DNA of 64,000 nucleotides, taken from NCBI RefSeq assembly GCF_000298295.1, contig NZ_AMGM01000017.1:1-64000 (forward strand), read 5' to 3'. Position numbers and translations under genes: made by a program. This document shows positions 26,471 through 36,200 of the stretch, piece by piece. The number at the start of each line of letters is the position of its first letter. Within the stretch, counting starts at the first letter, position 1. The notes beneath the pieces were generated by a model. That model was not told where the DNA came from. It did no database searches and was given only the letters and a program-made list of their open reading frames with translations. The stretch is from Cecembia lonarensis LW9. GTDB lineage: Bacteria > Bacteroidota > Bacteroidia > Cytophagales > Cyclobacteriaceae.

Positions 26471-27403
26471 ATGAAAAAATATTTAAAGCTATCACTTCCC
26501 ATTTTCATTTATTTCATCCTTGTCGCGCCGTTGCAGGCTCAGATGAAAACCATTGTGGACACCAACAAAACTTTCTCAGGAATCACCAAGGTGGAAGTTA
26601 GTGGTGGAGCAATTGAGATTGCCTATCAAGGTGATGATGTGACAGCAGTAACTGTGGACGCATTTTTGGAATCGAACAACCATGAACAAGACATTATCTT
26701 TGTCAAGGTAGGAAATGTCTTAAAGGTATCCCACGAGGTGAAATATCACTCATCAGGTTGGACCAACACAAGAACCAAAGGCCATATCAAAATCACCGGA
26801 CCTAAAGAAATGGAATTGGAAATGACTGCTGGATCTGGACGCATTCATGCAGCCAAGATCAATGCTGAGCAAATCAGGCTGTCCGTTGGATCCGGAAAAA
26901 TAACCGCCAATGACCTGATAGGAAATATCCAAGTAAAGGCAGGGTCTGGCAATATCCAACTGCACCAAATAGAAGGTGAAGTAGACGGTAAAGTGGGTTC
27001 TGGAAGCGCAGAAATCAGGGACATCAAAGGAAACGTAACATACAACTCTAGCTCTGGCAGATTGGTTGCCAGCAATATTGATGGTATGGTGGAAGTTGGT
27101 TTGACCTCCGGGAATGCAAAACTGAATAATATAACAGCCCTAGGATCAATTAAATTGACCTCAGGAAACATCAATGCACAAAATGTGGGTCTTGGTGCCT
27201 ACTCAGGATTCTATGGTACCTCAGGCAATTTCAATATACAAACCCATTCCAACCTAAACGACTTTAACTTCCAATTGAACAGCACTTCCGGAAACTTAAC
27301 CGTAGGCAATTCCCGATCAAGAAGAACCTTGTCCATTGATAATGGTTCGGCTCATCAAATTAAAGGTAACATCACTTCCGGTAACATTACCATACAAAAC
27401 TAG
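26471..27403 (+). CDS. DUF4097 beta-repeat protein, secreted
   Basis: The product has 310 residues with a signal peptide (1-24, PLQAQ). The mature part is built of short repeats around G-S-G and T-S-G turns (AGSGRIHAAKI, VGSGKITANDL, AGSGNIQLHQI, VGSGSAEIRDI, SSSGRLVASNI and so on to the C-terminus), the right-handed beta-helix-like pattern of DUF4097/DUF2807 proteins. It is the last gene of the sigma operon and is followed by a terminator. Such proteins are common with ECF or stress regulators in Bacteroidota, but their role is unknown. Confidence 0.8.
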   Translation: MKKYLKLSLPIFIYFILVAPLQAQMKTIVDTNKTFSGITKVEVSGGAIEIAYQGDDVTAVTVDAFLESNNHEQDIIFVKVGNVLKVSHEVKYHSSGWTNTRTKGHIKITGPKEMELEMTAGSGRIHAAKINAEQIRLSVGSGKITANDLIGNIQVKAGSGNIQLHQIEGEVDGKVGSGSAEIRDIKGNVTYNSSSGRLVASNIDGMVEVGLTSGNAKLNNITALGSIKLTSGNINAQNVGLGAYSGFYGTSGNFNIQTHSNLNDFNFQLNSTSGNLTVGNSRSRRTLSIDNGSAHQIKGNITSGNITIQN

Positions 27404-27706
27404 CCTCTATTGATGTTGAAATTTTAGGAATAAAAAATCCCCATAGAAACATCCTGGGGGATTTTTCTATATATAGTTTAGTTGATATTGGTTTTTAAAT
27501 TTTTCTTTTGGGTGATTGGAACTAATCCGATGGAAATTTATTCAAAATTCAGATCAATCCAAATCTAGATTAATTAATCATTAATAGCCGGATTAATCAC
27601 TCACAAGTCCCGTTAATAGAAATTCCAGTAAAACTCAATGGCTTTTTGACTACTTTACCTATTGAACAAGAAAATATTTTAAGTTTTAGACCATATCACA
27701 CCTAGG
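27404..27706. other. Spacer holding the terminator of the sigma-factor operon
   Basis: A hairpin AAAAATCCCC (27433-27442) / GGGGATTTTT (27457-27466) lies 29 bases after the DUF4097 stop and serves as an intrinsic terminator. The remaining 240 bases are AT-rich, and I see no gene or clear promoter box in them. Confidence 0.7.
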
Positions 27707-28597
27707 ATGAAGCCAATAGATAAGAAAAATATCAAACAGGAAGTTTTTGATTTATATGATGATTATTGTCATAACAGGATTGAAAGAAGAGATTTTGTAA
27801 AAAAACTTTCTGCATTTGCTGTCGGCGGGCTGACCGTTTCTACCTTACTGAACTACCTGATGCCCAATTATGTCTCTGCTAAGCGCTTTGATCAGGATGA
27901 CCCGAGGTTGATCTCAGAATTCCTGGAATATGATTCTCCAAAAGGAGCTGGAAAAATGAGGGGCTTACTTTCCCGTCCCGCGGGAATGACTGAAAAACTT
28001 CCAGGAATCATTGTTGTACACGAAAACAGAGGACTGAACCCCTATGTGGAAGACACTGCCCATCAAGCTGCATTGGATGGATTTATTGCTTTCGCTCCAG
28101 ATGCTTTGACTCCATTTGGTGGTTATCCGGGCACAGATGATGAAGGCCGTACCATGCAGGCTCAAAGAAACAGAGATGAAATTTTGGAAGACTTTATAGC
28201 AGCTTACGAAATGTTGAAAAACCACCCCGAATGTAATGGTTATGTGGGTGTAGTAGGTTTTTGTTTCGGCGCCTGGGTCTCCAACATGATGGCAGTCAGG
28301 CTACCTGATTTAAAAGCCTCCGTGCCATTCTACGGTGGCCAAGCTCCGGCAGAAATGGTACCGCAGATACAGGCCCCTTTGCAGCTCCACTTTGCAGAAT
28401 TGGATACCAGGGTAAATGAAGGCTGGCCGGCCTATGAAGCAGCACTTAAAGAACACGGTAAATCCTATGAAGTGCATTTCTACCCTGCAGCTAACCATGG
28501 TTTCCATAACCATTCCACTCCTCGGTACGATAAAGAAGCTGCTGAATTGGCTTGGTCAAGAACCATTGAATTCTTTAAAAAGCATTTGAAGGCTTAG
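27707..28597 (+). CDS. Dienelactone hydrolase family protein
   Basis: The product has 296 residues and is an alpha/beta hydrolase of the dienelactone hydrolase family. The nucleophile Cys is in GVVGFCFGAW, the Asp in AELDTRVNEGW and the His in AANHGFHNHS, completing the Cys-Asp-His triad. Residues 22-55 (RIERRDFVKKLSAFAVGGLTV) look like a signal or anchor with a twin-arginine-like ERRDFVK motif set 20 residues in, so export is likely. The substrate is not known. The stop overlaps the convergent DUF1080 gene by 4 bases. Confidence 0.88.
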   Translation: MKPIDKKNIKQEVFDLYDDYCHNRIERRDFVKKLSAFAVGGLTVSTLLNYLMPNYVSAKRFDQDDPRLISEFLEYDSPKGAGKMRGLLSRPAGMTEKLPGIIVVHENRGLNPYVEDTAHQAALDGFIAFAPDALTPFGGYPGTDDEGRTMQAQRNRDEILEDFIAAYEMLKNHPECNGYVGVVGFCFGAWVSNMMAVRLPDLKASVPFYGGQAPAEMVPQIQAPLQLHFAELDTRVNEGWPAYEAALKEHGKSYEVHFYPAANHGFHNHSTPRYDKEAAELAWSRTIEFFKKHLKA

Positions 28598-29466
28598 TCC
28601 ATTGAAGTAAAATCTCCATATCCCAATTGAACCAAAGCAGCGTTCAATTGGGCTTTGCTGTTTTTTACCCCGGAAAGGTCCACCAATTCAACTTTTCTGA
28701 AGTCTATGGGATGACTTTCACTCTGTAAGGAAATAAAACCAGAGGTAAGAGGCGTTCCATCTATTTTCACTTCCGGATCTACGGGATGAACATTTCCTCC
28801 ACCAATTTGCGGTTTTTCGTAAGAAATAACCGACTTTCCCTCAAGGATGTGGTACACTATGGAATCACCCAATACCAAAAATTCAGCAGTGACCCACTGA
28901 TCACCATGATAGGTCTTTGAAGAAGAGTTGATACAGTGGGGAGTAAACAATTCACCATTCATAACGACATGGGTACCCGGAGTGCAAAGGTTACTGGTAG
29001 TCCTTTCATTTTCACCATCTCCTCCTAACAATTGACCTTCTATACTAATAGGGAAATCCTGGTCCTTCAACATGGTCTGAGGATTTTGGCAGTGCAACAT
29101 GGCCCCTGAGTTTCGAAAAGCCCAACCTTCTCCTCCAGGTGCCTGCTCTCCTACAAAGCGGTATTCTACCTTCAACAAATAATGTGAAAATGGCTCTTTA
29201 TAAAAAATGTGCCCGTACTGCTGATCAAAATCATCATAGCCATCATATCTGACTTTCATCAAACCATCCTCCACCCTGAAGGTATTGGCGAAATTTTCCC
29301 CAAGTTCATGTTTAGAAACCTTAATGATCCAATCCTCTATGTCATCTCCGTTAAAAAGCGCTATCCAGGATAAATCATTCTCTTTTTCTCTATTGGATGT
29401 GCAACCAACTGCAATTAAAATTGCCAGGAAAGCCAATGTTCGAAATACGTGTATACTATTCATCAT
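28594..29466 (-). CDS. DUF1080 (3-keto-disaccharide hydrolase-type) lipoprotein
   Basis: The product has 290 residues. The lipobox in LAILIAVGCTSN places the lipid-modified Cys near residue 22. The mature part is a concanavalin-like DUF1080 domain: WIALFNGDDIEDWIIKV at the start, GQHIF-type loops such as QQYGHIFYKEPFSHYLLKVEYRF, NSGAMLHCQNPQTM, and the final GFISLQSESHPIDFRKVEL, which is the usual close of the domain. Members bind or hydrolyse oxidised disaccharides. It lies upstream of nothing on this strand and downstream of the EEP phosphatase and sulfatase genes, so the three probably form a small polysaccharide-related operon. Confidence 0.85.
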   Translation of the reverse strand: MMNSIHVFRTLAFLAILIAVGCTSNREKENDLSWIALFNGDDIEDWIIKVSKHELGENFANTFRVEDGLMKVRYDGYDDFDQQYGHIFYKEPFSHYLLKVEYRFVGEQAPGGEGWAFRNSGAMLHCQNPQTMLKDQDFPISIEGQLLGGDGENERTTSNLCTPGTHVVMNGELFTPHCINSSSKTYHGDQWVTAEFLVLGDSIVYHILEGKSVISYEKPQIGGGNVHPVDPEVKIDGTPLTSGFISLQSESHPIDFRKVELVDLSGVKNSKAQLNAALVQLGYGDFTSMD

Positions 29467-29492
29467 TTTTGATGTGTTTAACCTATACCCAA

Positions 29493-30287
29493 TTATTTTA
29501 ACTCAATTACAGCAAATACCGGTAAATGGTCTGAGAACCTGATTTCATACATTACTTTGTAAGATTCCACAGACCATTCAGAATTTTTTGAAAGCCAAAT
29601 GTAATCTATTCGAATTTCGGGATTTTCTGTTGAAAAGGTGAAATCGCTATTGCCAAACAATGCTCCTGTATCCCAAAAATGCTCCTGCATGAGCGCATAT
29701 CCCTCTTCCGAAGGCTCAAGATTAAAATCCCCAGCGACTATTACAGGATTGTCTAAAGTCTCAAAATGCGCAATGATGGCCTTTACCTGTGCGGTCCTGT
29801 TTTCTTCAAATTCATGACAGAGATGTGTACCTGCAAATGAAAGACTTCTTCCATCACCTAAAATAGAATGAGCAATGGCCATGCTTCTCCCCTCTCCTCC
29901 TTTGGGAATAGGGAGTTGGACAGCTTCAAACCCGGCTTTTTTTTTACCCAAAACTGCTTCCCCATAACCCCCTCCACTAAAATCAATCGCCTTGGCAAAG
30001 AAGCCATGCATCCCGGTTTGCTTGGCCCAAATCGCCGTAAGATCAAGCGACTCCCCAGCAAAATTGGCTGTCCGTCGGGTCATACTGTCCACTTCCTGCA
30101 ATGCTACAAAGTCAGGGTTCAAGGAACTGATGAATTTTGCCACCTCGTCGACAATGGACTCACCGGGTGAATAAGGATTCTCTCCATGATAGATGTTATA
30201 GGAAAGTATATTCAATTTTTGTTGCGCCTTAAGTCCCATATTACCCAAAAAGAAAAGGATCAAAACCAATATTACCTTGTTACTCAT
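29493..30287 (-). CDS. Secreted endonuclease/exonuclease/phosphatase family protein
   Basis: The product has 264 residues from the ATG at 30287 with a signal peptide (1-22, ending LKAQ). The EEP fold motifs are clear: LSYNIYHGEN at the start, VALQEVDSMT with the metal-binding Glu, GTHLCHE, VAGDFNLEPSE and the C-terminal SDHLPVFAV. Substrates in this superfamily include nucleic acids, phosphosugars and phospholipids, and a periplasmic phosphodiesterase role is likely. An in-frame ATG at 30317 would overlap the sulfatase gene by 11 bases and lengthen the signal peptide awkwardly. Confidence 0.85.
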   Translation of the reverse strand: MSNKVILVLILFFLGNMGLKAQQKLNILSYNIYHGENPYSPGESIVDEVAKFISSLNPDFVALQEVDSMTRRTANFAGESLDLTAIWAKQTGMHGFFAKAIDFSGGGYGEAVLGKKKAGFEAVQLPIPKGGEGRSMAIAHSILGDGRSLSFAGTHLCHEFEENRTAQVKAIIAHFETLDNPVIVAGDFNLEPSEEGYALMQEHFWDTGALFGNSDFTFSTENPEIRIDYIWLSKNSEWSVESYKVMYEIRFSDHLPVFAVIELK

Positions 30288-30306
30288 TATTTCATCAATT
30301 AAATAA

Positions 30307-31839
30307 TCATTGTTCATTAGCCAAAATTGCCTTCCATTCCATTTTCAATCGCTCAAGAATTTCAGGTCTTTGTTTGGCAAGGTTATCTTGTTCTCCCTTA
30401 TCCTCTGGAAGGTAGTACAACTGATCTTCCGGCAAAAAACCGGTTTCTATTTCCGTTCCCCAAGGAACAATTGCAGGCCCTTGATGTGCAGGAATATATT
30501 TATAACCATCACTATTGATGTAAGTTAGGACACCCTGAATAGCCTCTTGTACCAAACCTTTTCGACCTTCTGAAGTATCTCCAATCAATGCTATCCAATG
30601 GTTTTCCGTGTCTACTGCTTGTTCCTTATCAAACTCAACTTGTAAAAAAAAAGCGAAAGAAGCCAAAAAGTCCACCTGACTGATCATGGCCTCTGAGTTT
30701 CCACTTTTTATTTTCTTTGGCCAGTGCATAATCAAAGGAACCCTTGTCCCTGCTTCAAAAGCACTGTATTTACCACCCCTCAAAGGGCCTGCAGGCTGGT
30801 GAAGACCAATTTTTTCCTTGGCCTGATCTACATAGCCATCATCTAAAACAGGTCCATTATCAGAGGTAAAAATGATGATGGTGTTTTCAAAGACTCCCAG
30901 TTTCTTTAGTTTTTTGACCAATTCTCCAACAGTCCAATCCAATTGGACCAATACATCACCTCTAGGCCCAAAATCAGTTAGGCCCTGAAACCTCTCATGG
31001 GCAATCCTGGGTACATGTATATCGTGTGTAGCAAAGTACAGAAAAAAAGGGTCCTCCTTATTTTTATCCATAAAAGAATGTGCCCGGGTAACCAAATCAT
31101 CAGCCATGTCTTTATCCCGCCATAAAGCTTCTTTACCTCCTGCCATAAATCCAATCCTGCTAACACCATTAACGATCGTATTATCATGGCCATGTGAAAA
31201 CATAGTAGTCAGTAATTCAGGGTTTTCTTTTCCAGTAGGCCAATCCCCTACTTTTTCCTTATAATTGACCTGGATGGGATCTTGAGGATTCAAATTAAGG
31301 ACATGATGGTTTTCGACATAAACTGTTGGAACCCTATCTCCCGTAGAGGGCAAAATAAATGCATAATCAAACCCTATTTCCAATGGTCCGGGACTGATTT
31401 TACTATTCCAGTCAGGACCATCTCCTTCCCCCAATCCCAAATGCCATTTTCCTATTACCCCTGTCTGATAGCCTGCGCGTTGGAAAACAGAAGATAAGGT
31501 TTCAACCCCTGGGCGGATCAGAGCTACCGCATCTCCTGGAGCCACCCCTCTCCCTTTGCCCCTCCAAGCGTATTCTCCCGTCAATAAAGAGTAGCGGGAA
31601 GGTGTACAGGTGGCAGCAGTGGCATACGCATTGGAAAAGATCAGGCCATTTGCTGCCAAAGCATCAATATTTGGTGTAGGAATCAAGCCTCCATAGGCCT
31701 GAATATCTCCAAATCCAACATCGTCAGTATAAATCAGAACTACATTGGGCAGCACTTCCTCATTTCCTTTTTGGGGAGAACTACAGGAAAAGCCCCATAA
31801 TATAAATAGCATTAAAAACAGATTTTTCATAGGCTCCAT
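30307..31839 (-). CDS. Sulfatase (Cys-type) lipoprotein
   Basis: The product has about 510 residues. A short lipobox signal ends at ...WGFSC. The sulfatase signature CTPSRYSLLTGEYAWRG holds the Cys that is converted to formylglycine, and PNVVLIYTDDVGFGD carries the metal-binding Asp pair. GKWHLG and FTSDNGPV complete the active site. It removes sulfate esters, most likely from sulfated glycans or other carbohydrates outside the inner membrane. ATGs at 31857, 31839 and 31830 are all possible. 31839 follows an A-rich stretch. It is the first gene of the sulfatase-EEP-DUF1080 run. Confidence 0.9.
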   Translation of the reverse strand: MEPMKNLFLMLFILWGFSCSSPQKGNEEVLPNVVLIYTDDVGFGDIQAYGGLIPTPNIDALAANGLIFSNAYATAATCTPSRYSLLTGEYAWRGKGRGVAPGDAVALIRPGVETLSSVFQRAGYQTGVIGKWHLGLGEGDGPDWNSKISPGPLEIGFDYAFILPSTGDRVPTVYVENHHVLNLNPQDPIQVNYKEKVGDWPTGKENPELLTTMFSHGHDNTIVNGVSRIGFMAGGKEALWRDKDMADDLVTRAHSFMDKNKEDPFFLYFATHDIHVPRIAHERFQGLTDFGPRGDVLVQLDWTVGELVKKLKKLGVFENTIIIFTSDNGPVLDDGYVDQAKEKIGLHQPAGPLRGGKYSAFEAGTRVPLIMHWPKKIKSGNSEAMISQVDFLASFAFFLQVEFDKEQAVDTENHWIALIGDTSEGRKGLVQEAIQGVLTYINSDGYKYIPAHQGPAIVPWGTEIETGFLPEDQLYYLPEDKGEQDNLAKQRPEILERLKMEWKAILANEQ

Positions 31840-31987
31840 TTTTTGAAAATAAGGCAATTTTTGAAGAATTAAAAGCGATTATCAGCCAATTGTAATGATC
31901 ATTGGTAGGTAATCAGCCCTAAATCCGTGAATCGACTCCAACCTTTTTAAAATATTTCAGTATGTTTTAGGGATCAAAACTTTCATT

Positions 31988-33217
31988 ATGCCATTTTACT
32001 TAAGAAAAGGATTGAATTTTGGACCGATTAGGGTTAATCTCTCGAAAAGTGGGTTAGGTTTTTCAGCTGGGGTAAAAGGAGCCCGAATTGGCATCAATTC
32101 CCAAGGCAGAAGCTATGTTCATGGGGGTAGGCACGGACTCTATTACAGAAAGCAACTTGGCAGCATCCGTGGAAATGATTCATTTAAAGGTGATTTTTCA
32201 CGAAACCAATTGGAAACAGAGGATATTTTCACGGATACAGGTCTCTCATTCCCGCAGTTAGCAGTAAAAAAAGAAAGTGTTCAATTACCCACAATTCCTG
32301 CAAACAGTCATATTAAAATATTGTATGCCGGGATTGGTTTGATATTTATAGCCCTGTTCATCAAATTGATCTGGGTGAAGGCAATACTGGGGCTATTGGG
32401 TGTAGCTTTTACTTTTTACCATTTAAGAGCCAAGAAAACGGAAAAGAAATTTCACAAGGCTTTACTTACTTTGACACAATGGGAAACAAGTGAAATGAAT
32501 GCAGAAAGATGGAATAAAACCATAGAAAATATGAACCCAGATCAGGCAATGGTTTTGGGAACCCATGCACTCCCTGCTTGGCTGGAAAAACAAGTACAGG
32601 AAGAGAAAATTTTAGATATCAAACAGATCAAAAGTTTTGTTTCTTTAGACCCTGAAGCGGCCACAGCCATCGCGGTGGATACTTACAGGGATGTGGTAGA
32701 ACAACTTTTGTCCGATCACCAACTTTCAGAAGCAGAAGAAGCATTCATCAAGTTGTTGGAAGATAAATGGCATATCCCCCAAGATGACATCCAAAAGGAA
32801 CAAAAGTTGATCAAACGCTTCCAAAGACTCCGGGAAATACAATTGCAAGAACTTCCTGAAATTACTTTTTCAAGAGACCTGGTAAGGGGAGAAAAGGCCT
32901 ATTTTGAAGGAGATGGTAGGTTGTTAAATTTAAGGGTATTGAACAGCTGGCAGCAGAACAGGGTGAGGTACAGGGAAATGGGTTATGTCCTCGACATGGA
33001 GGGTAAGGTCAGGATTAGCAGTCGGGTACTGGAAATCCAGGAAGGAAGAAACAGCAGAAGCTATCCCATTCGACAGGTCCAGGACATACACCTTTCCGTA
33101 GAAGAAGGCGTTATTGAAGTATACCTAAGCAACCGCAAAAACCCCTTGATCATCAGCAGTCCTGAGCTATTTGAAATGGCAGGTATTTTAAACAGGGTGA
33201 GTGAAGAAGAAATTTAA
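31988..33217 (+). CDS. DUF4236 protein with two membrane segments and a TerB-like region
   Basis: The product has 409 residues. The N-terminal DUF4236 domain (1-58) is plain: FYLRKGLNFGPIRVNLSKSGLGFS, then GARIGINSQGRSYVHGGRHGLYYR. A hydrophobic hairpin follows at about 108-145. Residues 215-280 are helical with LLSDHQLSEAEEAFIKLLEDKW, resembling the TerB-like helical domain. The C-terminus (about 320-405) is a beta-rich PH-like region with RVLEIQEGRNSRSYPIRQVQDIHL. The function is unknown, and the order suggests an inner-membrane sensor or scaffold. It is divergent from the sulfatase and convergent with the usher gene. Confidence 0.7.
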   Translation: MPFYLRKGLNFGPIRVNLSKSGLGFSAGVKGARIGINSQGRSYVHGGRHGLYYRKQLGSIRGNDSFKGDFSRNQLETEDIFTDTGLSFPQLAVKKESVQLPTIPANSHIKILYAGIGLIFIALFIKLIWVKAILGLLGVAFTFYHLRAKKTEKKFHKALLTLTQWETSEMNAERWNKTIENMNPDQAMVLGTHALPAWLEKQVQEEKILDIKQIKSFVSLDPEAATAIAVDTYRDVVEQLLSDHQLSEAEEAFIKLLEDKWHIPQDDIQKEQKLIKRFQRLREIQLQELPEITFSRDLVRGEKAYFEGDGRLLNLRVLNSWQQNRVRYREMGYVLDMEGKVRISSRVLEIQEGRNSRSYPIRQVQDIHLSVEEGVIEVYLSNRKNPLIISSPELFEMAGILNRVSEEEI

Positions 33218-33235
33218 TAGTGGTTCAATTTTAAG

Positions 33236-33281
33236 AAGGAGCATGGATTTCTGGATCAATATTTCAACAGCCATGCTCCTT
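33236..33281. terminator. Hairpin between convergent DUF4236 and usher genes
   Basis: AAGGAGCATGG (33236-33246) and CCATGCTCCTT (33271-33281) make an 11-bp stem with a 24-base loop. The right arm lies within the last codons of the usher gene. T-tracts are poor on both sides, so termination is only moderately supported. Confidence 0.4.
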
Positions 33282-36200
33282 CATTGATATTTTGCTGGTG
33301 TCTTTTTAGTTGTCTAAGCGCGTCTCTTTCTCTAGTGAACCTTTGAATTGAAACCCTATAATTACTTCTTCCTTGGCCTGTAGGATGGATCAGGTAAAAA
33401 TCCGTATGATTTCTGGACAGGAAGAATATGAACCTCTTAGCTTCGTCTATTGTCCTGAAACTACCCACCACAGGATAATACCAAGGCTCAGTATCTTTTG
33501 CGGTTATTTCTTGGTAAACAATACCTGCGAGAATATCCACTGCTGGCTTTTCATCCTCAGCCTTATCTTCTTTCAATTCTGAAGTTTCAATATCGAAAGT
33601 TGGTAATACAATCATATCATCATCAAAAATGATTTCTTCCTTATCGATTTCTTTTGATATTTCTTCTTGATCTAATGTTTTTTCATTTGGCGCGTGTTCC
33701 TCACTTCCTTCAGTTCCAGTATCCTTATCCCTGGCTTCTACCGCTTTCAGATCAGTCATCTCAAAGGTTAAATTCTCAATAAAATCTCCTTCTGCCAAAG
33801 CACGGACTTCAAAATCTATAAAAGCAGGATTTGCTTTAACCCCCATAAATTCCAACTGATGTGGATCAATGGAAAGATTGTATTTCCCTGGCAAAAGGCC
33901 AAAAGCGTAAAAACTGCCATCAGAGAAAGTTCGGATAATTTCCTTATCCTGCCCATCATTTCCCTCTTTTTCAAGCAACAACCTCAATCCTCCCACGGCT
34001 ACTTGCTGACCTTCTTTTTGTAAAAGAACCAATCCATCAATTAGGCCGGTTTGATAAAGTGGTATATCGATCAGCCTAAACCTGTTAGGTTCAGCTACAA
34101 AAACAAAGCTTTTCATCTTAGGTGCCAAATTAGGATTTGGAAGTGCATTGACATCTACATCCAATTTGTATTTCCAGTAGCTCTGCAGCTGCGTGATCCT
34201 TAAAATACCATCTGAACCAAGTAGCATATTACCCGACCTGTCCAACCTAATAGCTTTGGCGGGAACTATCTCCTCTCCTTCATCATATATTCCGTTATCA
34301 TTACTATCCACAAACATTCTGACTGAAACACCGGATCGGGTCACCTGATCTCTATTTGAAGGCAAGAAATTTCCAATTGGATCCAATCCAATTGATCCAC
34401 TTACGGATTGCTGTGCGGTATAACCTGAATTTTTCGCGGAAAACAGGGAAGATAACCTTAAGGCGTTAAAGTCATACAGCAGTCCAACTTGTAGCTGCCC
34501 CCTTTTTTGGATTAAATCCCTGTCGTATCCAAAGGTAAAACGTCCATTTTTAAATACCGTTTGAGAAAGTAATACACTGTAGGATTGAGGGCTACCAAGA
34601 TCCGTATCATATCTCATTTGCCCACGTATAAACATCCCCCTTACAAAAACCGGTATACTGGGTAATCTTTTTACCGTATAAGTCAAAGAAGAGGTCAATA
34701 AGCCCTGACTGAATGGATTTGAACCTGGTAAATCCCTGTTATCGAAGATAATTTCCCTATTGATTCTACCCCTGTAATTAACCCTTGCTACCACTCTACC
34801 TATTTGCGTATTGAAATCTGTTTGGAAGCTGTTTCGTCCACCTTCTGACATCCAAAATCTTTCTCCTGTGAATCTTATCCCTGAAAATTTGCCCAGCATT
34901 TTAAAAGGATAGAAAAAGTTAATATTAGCATCGCGGGTCTGTCCTTGAAAATTAAATTGAGATCCAGGCGTATATTCGGTAAACTGAACGTTCAAGGAAG
35001 CATTGTTAGCATAAAAAACTGAACCTGTAGCCTGATAATAGCGATTGGGATAAAGATCCACATTGACCAAATATTGCTGTAACACCCTGGCCGATAGCCC
35101 CATAAAACCATAGGTAGTCTGCGGGCCAAAAAATGACCCATGGTCAACTCCTGCCCTAATGGTCATGGCATTTGATAGACCATAAGCTACATCCACATGA
35201 CCGACAACTTCTCTTCCTAGACTATCCAAGCCAAACTCCGGGAGTCCAGCCTGAATATTGTATGTCGTAAATCCTTTTGGAACAAATGAAAATGGAATCT
35301 GAAGCTGCCTATCTTCAACAATCACTTCGCCCTTTGGCGTATAAATCCTGATGCCAAGTCTTATGGTCCCAAAAGTTATGGGAGCATTGAACCTGTAATA
35401 GCCAACCTCATCCGCCCTCATGAAATCTACCAATTGCCCCCCAATCAACAATTCCACCTCAGAATCTGGTTCTGTATAGCCATCAATTACAAAAACATCG
35501 AGCTTAAAACGTGGAATGACAGGATTATTGGTTAGCCCCACCCCTAGCAACCTGGTAGCGCCTAGAGAACCGGAGGTATTGATTTGTCCAACACTTATAC
35601 TGGTTAAAGCCGTATTGTCATCAGGCCTTAAACCTCCCGGAAGCACATATCGCCAACGTAAATTGGAAAATGCACCTGAAAGATTATTCTGCTGTAAATT
35701 CCCATTAAAAATGCCCTGAAAATCCCCCCCTAACAATTCCATCCCTGCACTAAACAGCATCCCCAGGTTTTGCCCACTTTGATTTTTATTCATGTTTACA
35801 TTGTAATCCAACATCCCAGGTGCAGCCAATTTCCTTTCCCTGTCATATAGCAATGGGGCATCTGCTGGGTCAGTAGACTGCTGCTTTAATTTCTTTCTTA
35901 AACTTTCTCTTTTTTGCCTTTCGTCCACCGGAAGTGGATATTCAGAAGACAAACTCATAGAAAGTGAATATATATTTATAGAAAAATCCAGACCAAATAT
36001 TCTAAAAAGGTATTCCGGATGCACATAAAGGTCGAGTTCACCAAAATAATATTTATCCGCAGGTAAAATCTCTGTTTTTCCCTGAATGGTAATTTTTCCC
36101 TCGATGGGATCAATCTCCCAGTTGTTGTTTTTTAATGGATAGGATCCCTTAAGACCTTTACCATTGTCATTTCGGTCTCTTGGAATGTAGAGGATACTCA

